A stretch of DNA of 11,787 nucleotides. It comes from Silvimonas sp. (GTDB lineage: Bacteria; Pseudomonadota; Gammaproteobacteria; Burkholderiales; Chitinibacteraceae). The translations under genes were made by a program, and so were the position numbers. Below are positions 6,366 through 11,787 of this stretch, piece after piece. The first letter of the stretch is position 1. Every line of letters begins with the position of its first letter. The notes beneath the pieces are model-generated. The model did not search any database. It saw nothing but the letters and a program-made list of their open reading frames with translations, and had not been told where the DNA came from. The stretch covers positions 1 to 11,787 of the forward strand of contig JASLES010000290.1 in NCBI GenBank assembly GCA_030151005.1, given 5' to 3'.

Positions 6366-7907
6366 ATGAATTCCACGGTGACAGAAGTACCCGCAGCACT
6401 AGAACCCCCGGCGGTGGCGCCCAAGCGACCGCCGTTGCCGCTGCTGTTTGGAGCGCTGATTCTGGTGATGCTGTTATCCGCGCTGGATCAGACGATTGTC
6501 TCCAGCGCTTTGCCCACCATTGTGCGAGAACTGGGCGGCGTATCGTCCTTGTCCTGGGTGGTGACCGCGTATTTGCTCAGCTCCACCATTGTGATTCCGC
6601 TTTACGGCAAGTTTGGCGATCTGTTTGGTCGCAAACTGGTACTACAAATCGCAATTGTGTTGTTCCTGGTTGGGTCTGCCTTGTGCGGGCTATCCCAAAA
6701 CATGACCGAACTCATCATCACGCGCGCGCTGCAAGGCTTGGGCGGGGGCGGGCTGATGGTGGTCAGCATGGCTATCGTGGCAGACGTACTTACGCCGGCT
6801 GAACGCGGTAAATTTCAGGGCGCGCTTGGGGCGACCTATGCGCTGGCCACGGTGCTGGGCCCATTGTTGGGTGGCTATATCGTGGAGCATTACTCCTGGC
6901 ACTGGATTTTCTTTATCAATCTTCCTGTGGGTTTGCTCGCCCTGGCGGTGATTACGCTGGTCCTGCACGCCCGTGAAGTGCATGTGAAGCACGAGATCGA
7001 TTACTGGGGCGCCGGTTTTCTGGCGGTCAGCCTGAGTTGCCTCGTAATGTTTACTACCTCTGGCGGCACCAGTTTGCCGTGGTCCTCGGCGGAGCTTTGG
7101 ATCTATCTGTACGTGGCCATCGTGGCTTTTGGCGGCTTTATTTATGAAGAGCGTCTGGCGGCAGAGCCGATTATTCCGCTCAAGCTGTTCAAACAGAACA
7201 CGTTCTTGTTGTGTAGCGTGATCAGCGCGCTGGTTGGGGCAGGGCTGTTTGGTGCAATCACCTACATGCCGCTGTACCTGCAAGTGGTCAAAGGCTCATC
7301 GCCCACGGGCTCAGGCGTGCAATTGCTGCCCTTGATGGGCGGTGTGCTCAGTAGCTCTATTCTCAGCGGCATGATTATCAGCCGCACTGGCCGTTACCGG
7401 TTTTTCCCCATCACGGGCACCTTGCTGGCCGCTGTTGCGCTGTTCCTGATTTCCCGGCTGGATGCCGGCAGCTCGCTCAATCAACTGTATGCCTGCGCCT
7501 GTATGCTGGGTGTTGGCCTGGGCATGGTTATGCAGGTGATGGTGCTGGTGGTGCAAAACTCGGTGGATATGAAGCAGATTGGCGTGGCGACATCCAGTGT
7601 GACCCTGTTCCGTATGCTGGGTGGCTCGTTGGGGGTTTCTGTCTTTGGCGCGCTATTTAACGCACTGGTCACCCGCAAGCTCGATACCGTTTTGCCGGAT
7701 GACGGAATGGGGCATCACCGCCTCACACAACCTGTCGCGCAGTTATCCCCGGCCATGCATGCGGGCTATCTGGATGCCTTTGCCTCTGCCTTTCATGGCA
7801 TTTGCCTCGTGGCGTCGATTGTGTTGCTGGTGGCGTTTGTGTTCTCGCTACGCCTGCGGGAAATTCCGCTGCGATCGCGCCAACAACCCGCTGCAGAGGG
7901 CGTTTGA
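6366..7907 (+). CDS. DHA2-family (EmrB/QacA-type) MFS multidrug exporter
   Basis: A proton-driven inner-membrane exporter of 513 residues, the usual size of 14-span DHA2 proteins. After a proline-rich cytoplasmic tail (1-25), span 1 carries the family motif LDQTIVSSALPTI with D41. Motif A is GKFGDLFGRK (81-90), motif B is RALQGLGGGG with R120, and motif C is around residues 155-171 (TVLGPLLGG), the antiporter signature. The large central loop and later spans look intact. It is divergent from a TetR-type repressor whose palindromic operator overlaps its promoter, so expression is probably drug- or metabolite-induced. The ATG at 6366 has no clear Shine-Dalgarno and the leader is only about 24 bases. 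No membrane-fusion (EmrA/HlyD) or outer-membrane partner is adjacent, so it may act alone. The substrate cannot be predicted; annotation transfer to a named drug would be unsafe. Confidence 0.95.
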   Translation: MNSTVTEVPAALEPPAVAPKRPPLPLLFGALILVMLLSALDQTIVSSALPTIVRELGGVSSLSWVVTAYLLSSTIVIPLYGKFGDLFGRKLVLQIAIVLFLVGSALCGLSQNMTELIITRALQGLGGGGLMVVSMAIVADVLTPAERGKFQGALGATYALATVLGPLLGGYIVEHYSWHWIFFINLPVGLLALAVITLVLHAREVHVKHEIDYWGAGFLAVSLSCLVMFTTSGGTSLPWSSAELWIYLYVAIVAFGGFIYEERLAAEPIIPLKLFKQNTFLLCSVISALVGAGLFGAITYMPLYLQVVKGSSPTGSGVQLLPLMGGVLSSSILSGMIISRTGRYRFFPITGTLLAAVALFLISRLDAGSSLNQLYACACMLGVGLGMVMQVMVLVVQNSVDMKQIGVATSSVTLFRMLGGSLGVSVFGALFNALVTRKLDTVLPDDGMGHHRLTQPVAQLSPAMHAGYLDAFASAFHGICLVASIVLLVAFVFSLRLREIPLRSRQQPAAEGV

Positions 7908-7915
7908 AGCATACC

Positions 7916-7955
7916 GGGTAGGGCATGCGGGGCAGGGTATCAGGGGCAGGGCGGG
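7916..7955 (+). other. Putative G-quadruplex run after the exporter stop
   Basis: Seven tracts of three or four G (7916, 7921, 7929, 7935, 7943, 7949, 7953) are separated by loops of 2, 5, 2, 5, 2 and 1 bases, satisfying the usual G3+N1-7 quadruplex rule several times over. It includes a direct repeat of GGGGCAGGG (7929-7937 and 7943-7951). It begins nine bases after the exporter stop, on the sense strand, where no hairpin terminator is visible. Folding in the cell is not shown. Confidence 0.5.
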
Positions 7956-8055
7956 CAAACCGGTTGGCAGCCATTACGGATAAAGCCAGGATTCCCGCCC
8001 AAAAACCCGGATAATGGTGCCCGGTTCATTTTGAGCACTACTCTGGAATTCTCGT

Positions 8056-10266
8056 ATGGAAATCAAGGTCAACTTTCTGGACAAGCTTCGTCTGGAAGCC
8101 AAATTCGACGATTTTACGGTCATTGCCGACCAGCCCATCCGCTATAAGGGCGACGGCTCTGCACCCGGCCCGTTTGATTATTTTCTGGCTTCTTCGGCTT
8201 TGTGCGCGGCTTACTTCGTCAAGTTGTACTGTTCCACCCGCAATATCCCTACTGAGAATATCCGGCTGTCGCAGAACAATATTGTTGATCCGGAAAACCG
8301 CTATCAGCAGATTTTCAAGATTCAGGTCGAATTGCCGGCGGATATTTCTGCCAAAGACCGCGAAGGCATTTTGCGCTCGATTGACCGCTGCACCGTCAAA
8401 AAGGTGGTGCAAGCCGGGCCAGAGTTTGTGATTGAAGAAGTAGAAAACCTGGATGCAGACGCGCAGGCTCTGCTGACGCTTAATCCGTCCGCCGATGCAG
8501 CCACCTGGATTCCCGGCAAAGATCTGCCGCTGGAACAAACCATTGCCAATATGTCCGGGCTGCTGGCGGACCTGGGTATCAAGATTGAAATTGCTTCCTG
8601 GCGCAATATTGTGCCCAACGTGTGGTCGCTGCATATCCGCGACGCGCACTCGCCCATGTGCTTTACCAACGGCAAAGGCTCAACCAAAGAAAGCGCGCTG
8701 GCCTCTGCCCTGGGTGAGTATCTGGAGCGCCTGAACTGCAACCATTTTTACGCCGGCAGCTTCTGGGGCGAAGACATCGCCAATGCGCCGTTTGTGCATT
8801 ACCCGGACGAGCGCTGGTTCAAACCCGGCCCCAAAGGCGCATTGCCGACGGAAATCCTGGATGACTACACCCTGGCCATCTACAACCCGGATGGCGAATT
8901 GCTGGGCTCTCACCTGTACGACACTAACTCCGGCAATGTAGAGCGCGGCATTTGTTCTCTGCCCTTTGTGCGCCAGTCTGATGGCGCGGTGGTGTATTTT
9001 CCGTCCAACCTTGTTGAAAACCTCTACGTCAGTAACGGCATGAGCGCTGGCAATACGCTGGCCGAGGCGCAAGTGCAGTGTTTGTCCGAGATTTTTGAGC
9101 GGGCCGTCAAACGTGAAATCCTGGAAGGCGAAATCGCCCTGCCAGATGTACCGCAAGACGTGCTGGCCAAATACCCGCGCATTCTGGCCGGCATTCAGGG
9201 TCTGGAAGAGCAGGGCTTTCCGGTGCTGGTCAAAGACGCATCGCTGGGCGGCCAATACCCCCTGATGTGCGTCACCCTGATGAACCCGCGCACCGGTGGC
9301 GTGTTTGCCTCGTTTGGCGCCCACCCCAGCTTTGAAGTGGCGCTGGAACGCAGCCTGACCGAGCTGCTGCAAGGGCGCAGTTTTGAAGGCCTGAACGACC
9401 TGCCTCGCCCCACGTTTGATAGCCATGCCGTCACCGAGCCCAACAACTTTGTCGAACACTTTGTGGATTCCAGCGGTGTGGTGTCCTGGCGCTTTTTCAG
9501 CGCCAAAGCTGATTTCCCGTTTGTAGAGTGGGATTTCTCTGGCCACGGCGAAAACTCAAATGCCGATGAAGCCGCTGCGCTGTTTGGCATTCTGCAAGAC
9601 ATGGGCAAAGAAGCCTACACGGCGGCGTATACCCATTTGGGCGCCACCGCCTGCCGCATTCTGGTGCCCGGCTACTCAGAGGTCTACCCGATTGAAGACC
9701 TGGTCTGGGACAACACCAACATTGCCCTGTGGTTCCGCGCCGACATCCTGAACCTGCACCAACTGGACAACGCCGCGCTGGAACGCCTGCTGGCCCGTCT
9801 GGATAACAGCGAACGTGACGATTACACCGACATCGCCACCCTGATCGGCATCGAATTTGACGAAAACACGGTATGGGGCCAACTCACCGTGCTGGAACTC
9901 AAACTGCTGATCCATCTGGCCTTGCAGCAATTTGAAGACGCGCAAGACCTGGTGGGCGCCTTCTTGCAATACAACGACAACACGCTGGACCGCAGCCTGT
10001 TCTATCAAGCCCTGAGCGCCGTGCTGGAAGTGGTGTTGAGCGACGAGATGGAACTGGACGACTACGTATACAACTTCCGTCGCATGTTTGGTGACGCTCG
10101 CATGGACGCCGCCCTGGGCTCGGTCGACGGCAGCGTGCGTTTCTACGGCCTGACCCCAACCAGCATGAAACTGGAAGGGCTGGACCGCCATCAACGCCTG
10201 ATCGACAGCTACAAAAAACTGCACGTCGCCCGCGCCAAAACGACGGCAGGCGCAGGTCAGCAGTAA
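8056..10266 (+). CDS. OsmC-like/YcaO-domain fusion protein
   Basis: A 736-residue fusion. Residues 1-135 form an OsmC/Ohr-like fold with the two expected redox cysteines, C50 (SSALCAAYFV) and C112 (DRCTVKK), typical of thiol peroxidases. Residues about 150-736 match E. coli YcaO along its length, from TWIPGKD (150) through NVWSLHIRD, CFTNGKG (202-208) and SNGMSAGNT to a helical, TPR-like C-terminus. YcaO ATP/Mg-binding positions recalled from the E. coli protein are kept: K155, E221, E224, E345, E348, R349. YcaO enzymes activate peptide amide bonds with ATP; stand-alone E. coli YcaO has been linked to RimO methylthiolation of ribosomal protein S12. The OsmC-YcaO fusion is a known but uncharacterised proteobacterial family. 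No precursor peptide, dehydrogenase or RimO gene is nearby. The ATG has only a weak GGA upstream. It is a single-gene unit ended by a clean terminator. Confidence 0.95.
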   Translation: MEIKVNFLDKLRLEAKFDDFTVIADQPIRYKGDGSAPGPFDYFLASSALCAAYFVKLYCSTRNIPTENIRLSQNNIVDPENRYQQIFKIQVELPADISAKDREGILRSIDRCTVKKVVQAGPEFVIEEVENLDADAQALLTLNPSADAATWIPGKDLPLEQTIANMSGLLADLGIKIEIASWRNIVPNVWSLHIRDAHSPMCFTNGKGSTKESALASALGEYLERLNCNHFYAGSFWGEDIANAPFVHYPDERWFKPGPKGALPTEILDDYTLAIYNPDGELLGSHLYDTNSGNVERGICSLPFVRQSDGAVVYFPSNLVENLYVSNGMSAGNTLAEAQVQCLSEIFERAVKREILEGEIALPDVPQDVLAKYPRILAGIQGLEEQGFPVLVKDASLGGQYPLMCVTLMNPRTGGVFASFGAHPSFEVALERSLTELLQGRSFEGLNDLPRPTFDSHAVTEPNNFVEHFVDSSGVVSWRFFSAKADFPFVEWDFSGHGENSNADEAAALFGILQDMGKEAYTAAYTHLGATACRILVPGYSEVYPIEDLVWDNTNIALWFRADILNLHQLDNAALERLLARLDNSERDDYTDIATLIGIEFDENTVWGQLTVLELKLLIHLALQQFEDAQDLVGAFLQYNDNTLDRSLFYQALSAVLEVVLSDEMELDDYVYNFRRMFGDARMDAALGSVDGSVRFYGLTPTSMKLEGLDRHQRLIDSYKKLHVARAKTTAGAGQQ

Positions 10267-10315
10267 TTCGACTGGCAGCCCGGTTGTAAAACCGTTCGGG
10301 TCTTGCCGCTCACTC

Positions 10316-10348
10316 AAAAAAGCCACCGCTAAACCGGTGGCTTTTTTT
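10316..10348 (+). terminator. Intrinsic terminator of the OsmC-YcaO gene
   Basis: The stem GCCACCG/CGGTGGC (10322-10328 with 10335-10341) has a six-base loop, an upstream A-run and a downstream run of seven T, 50 bases after the stop. This is a textbook rho-independent terminator. The A-run on the left could extend the stem and allow weak function in the other direction. Confidence 0.92.
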
Positions 10349-10539
10349 CATTACCCACTGCTTGTTTGCGCCCCTCACCAACACGCTATCGGCGCTTGGC
10401 GATCTGGCATATATCGCGTGAGAAAAAGACATAACTACAACAGCCAGGCCGGATTTCTAAAGTAAGTTTGCTTGTAATACGGCGCCCCAATAATGTGCAT
10501 GATCACCAATAACTAATATATTACCAGGAAGGGGCGCTC
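10349..10539. other. Intergenic stretch before the 75-residue gene
   Basis: AT-richer than the flanking genes. It should carry the promoter of the small gene at 10540. A TATATT at 10517-10522 looks like a -10 but has no good -35 at 17 bases. TTGCTT with AATAAT further upstream is spaced only 15 bases. I therefore do not call a promoter. No gene or strong hairpin is visible. Confidence 0.35.
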
Positions 10540-10767
10540 GTGCAATTCGCGTTATTTGTTGATGGAAAGGAAGTAGGCTGTTTTGAAACCGAAGAAGAAG
10601 CAGACGCCATGGCCGCCCGCTTTTTTTATGATGAAGCCAGAACATTGAAGATTGAAAATCTCTCATTCCAGCAACCGGGCGCACCCAAATGGAAAACAAA
10701 AATCTGGCTAGCACCCGCAGGGCAATGGATGAAGGGGGACGGGGGGTCTAGTCTGTTTATTCACTGA
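10540..10767 (+). CDS. Small hypothetical protein (75 residues)
   Basis: I do not recognise this protein. It starts at a GTG preceded at five bases by AGGAAGGGG (10526-10534), a strong ribosome binding site that makes translation likely. The sequence begins MQFALFVDGKEVGCFETEEEA, suggesting a short beta-hairpin then a helix (about 18-31), and ends with an aromatic, glycine-rich segment (KIWLAPAGQWMKGDGG). It has no signal peptide, membrane span or metal motif; the single cysteine is C14. Bases 10621-10627 are a run of seven T within codons for FFY, a possible slippage site. It stands alone after the OsmC-YcaO terminator and converges on the membrane protein gene that ends at 10963, with 195 bases between. 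Length and isolation suggest a lineage-specific protein. Confidence 0.72.
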   Translation: MQFALFVDGKEVGCFETEEEADAMAARFFYDEARTLKIENLSFQQPGAPKWKTKIWLAPAGQWMKGDGGSSLFIH

Positions 10768-10810
10768 GTTGTATGTGGGGATAAATGGGCGTTACGGTGG
10801 GGGCAATGCT

Positions 10811-10836
10811 CCGGCTGGCAATACATCACCAGCCGG
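10811..10836. repeat. Inverted repeat between convergent genes
   Basis: Perfect eight-base arms CCGGCTGG and CCAGCCGG are separated by ten bases, 44 bases past the stop of the 75-residue gene. No T-run follows on either strand, so it is not a standard intrinsic terminator, though its place between convergent genes would suit a 3' structure that halts or protects a transcript. Confidence 0.4.
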
Positions 10837-10962
10837 GGCTCACTTACGGGCTTACTGTTTATGCGTGGTCGCAGAGGCCTGCATTCATGGACAAAGAGAC
10901 GCAGGCAATGCATCTGTGATTCGCTGCGGCTGGCTGGCATGGAAAGCAGACAGACGTAAAAA

Positions 10963-11604
10963 TCATGGCTGACTGATTGTTTGTGGAGCCCGCACAACTT
11001 TTGATGCTACGTAATCTGGAGTTTTTGGAGCGGGCGCGGGGACAGACGACGAGGGGATACCTTGAAATGACTTGGCGGTGCATGCGGGCGCGGCTTTTTG
11101 TTGCAAGAGCCGCTCGATGCCAACTTCGGCACGCGAAAAGCCAATACTCAAAAGACCCACCAAGAAAAGGAAAAATGACCATACAGCAAAACGTGTGATT
11201 GTTCTCCTTTTTGATCTTTCTTCTTCCTCTCGTACCGGAATGTTTTCCTCCGCAGTCTTTAAGTCTGAAAGCAATTTTTCATATCCAGGCTGCTGAGGGG
11301 GATATCGAACCCCACGCTGATCTCGATTTTGCAACTCAAGAGTCAGTGCTTGCACAATGCCAACTTCTTGAGCTAGCTGAACCTGAAATCTCATTAACTG
11401 TGGCAATAGCATTAAGCGCCAAATGGATAGTGTTCCAGCCAAAATCAAAAATATCCACCCAAGCAATTCGGAGCCCACAGCTAGGGCCGAGCCGTCCAGC
11501 TTGGACGTTTGGATGCCAAGGGCGAGTATTGTAAAGATGAGGCCCACGAAATAAAGCTCTATTTTTTCTTGAAGGCTATTGGCTAGTTTTAGATGTTCGC
11601 TCAT
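10963..11604 (-). CDS. Predicted three-span membrane protein, unknown function
   Basis: Not assigned to a named family. From the ATG at 11604 it has 213 residues. There are hydrophobic spans at about 17-33 (YFVGLIFTILALGI), 45-67 (LLGWIFLILAGTLSIW) and 138-156 (FAVWSFFLFLVGLLSIGF). Between spans 2 and 3 lies a charged, probably coiled-coil region (76-135) rich in Q, E and R. The tail after span 3 holds the proline-rich SSSVPAPAPKTP and would follow a third crossing. The start is uncertain: the frame continues to a TTG at 11673, and a TTG at 11658 has GGAG nine bases upstream and would overlap the stop of an upstream frame by eight bases; the ATG has only a GAAGAG three bases before it. Codon use is AT-richer than in the left two thirds of the window, which suggests acquisition by transfer. 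The two-span-plus-coiled-coil start loosely resembles small effector-type membrane proteins, but this is not evidence of function. Confidence 0.75.
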   Translation of the reverse strand: MSEHLKLANSLQEKIELYFVGLIFTILALGIQTSKLDGSALAVGSELLGWIFLILAGTLSIWRLMLLPQLMRFQVQLAQEVGIVQALTLELQNRDQRGVRYPPQQPGYEKLLSDLKTAEENIPVREEEERSKRRTITRFAVWSFFLFLVGLLSIGFSRAEVGIERLLQQKAAPACTAKSFQGIPSSSVPAPAPKTPDYVASKVVRAPQTISQP

Positions 11605-11650
11605 GCGCTCTTCATTCGCCGCATTCTTTTCTCCAGCCAAGTTTTCACGT

Positions 11651-11785
11651 TCATCCAATTGCGGCCACTCCAAGCTTGAATTTTGAAATCAACCCCGTTT
11701 CGTACAAAGAGTCATATGTGATGTGAAGGGTTATTTTTGATAACGCTTTTTGGACGTTTTCGTGTGTTAGGCCGTTCAAGGGCAG
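11651..11785 (-). CDS. Possible C-terminal end of an upstream gene (partial)
   Basis: A frame open to the right edge gives 44 codons before TGA at 11651-11653. It reads as reasonable protein (for example THENVQKALSKITLHITYDS and ending GVAAIG) with mixed polar and hydrophobic residues. The other two frames of this strand are interrupted within it. Its stop falls beside the candidate TTG start (11658) of the membrane protein gene, giving an eight-base overlap typical of coupled operon genes. An open run of this length can occur by chance, so it is tentative. No family is recognised. Confidence 0.4.
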   Translation of the reverse strand: MPLNGLTHENVQKALSKITLHITYDSLYETGLISKFKLGVAAIG

Positions 11786-11787
11786 GG

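Noticed and set aside
8680..9546. A 288-codon open frame on the minus strand
   Set aside because: It lies wholly within the OsmC-YcaO coding region, which matches its family along this stretch; it is a G+C-driven antisense shadow with no family motifs.
9676..10326. A 216-codon minus-strand frame overlapping the end of the YcaO gene
   Set aside because: It is antisense to conserved YcaO sequence and runs through the terminator; the composition is histidine/glutamine-rich as expected for a shadow.

Overview
The window looks like a chromosomal segment of a Gram-negative betaproteobacterium, most likely of the order Neisseriales (Chromobacteriaceae/Chitinibacteraceae type). This is inferred from the moderately high G+C, the proteobacterial signalling families, an OsmC-YcaO fusion known from beta- and gammaproteobacteria, and a terminator hairpin carrying the exact ten bases GCCGTCTGAA, the core of the neisserial DNA uptake sequence. 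The genus cannot be fixed from this sequence alone.

Left third (1-4934), signalling. A 5'-truncated GAF-GGDEF-EAL protein of cyclic di-GMP metabolism runs rightward and meets head-on, with only 18 bases between the stops, a leftward 1118-residue hybrid sensor kinase (MASE1-PAS-PAS-HisKA-HATPase-REC-REC). Immediately upstream of the kinase, one base from its start codon, is a 34-codon ORF with a strong ribosome binding site that encodes a predicted single-span membrane protein. The kinase itself has no visible Shine-Dalgarno, so the two are probably translationally coupled.

Middle (4935-7955). A ~600-base stretch without a convincing gene is closed by a strong bidirectional hairpin terminator. 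It is followed by a divergent tetR-type regulator and a 14-TM DHA2-family MFS exporter. The intergenic region holds a near-ideal sigma-70 promoter (TTGACA, 18 bases, TATATT) overlapped by a 26-base AT-rich palindrome, which is the obvious operator. Just after the exporter stop is a run of seven G-tracts with quadruplex potential.

Right third (7956-11787). A 736-residue OsmC-YcaO fusion protein stands alone, ended by a clean intrinsic terminator. Then come a 75-residue protein of unknown function with a strong ribosome binding site and, on the other strand, an AT-richer accessory-looking gene for a predicted three-span membrane protein. The latter may be coupled to an upstream gene whose C-terminal 44 codons are still in the window. 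The fall in G+C here suggests the edge of an accessory region.

No tRNA, rRNA, CRISPR array, transposase or integrase was seen. The least described elements are the small membrane ORF coupled to the MASE1 kinase, the stand-alone OsmC-YcaO protein without recognisable substrate or partner genes, and the accessory membrane-protein gene pair at the right edge.
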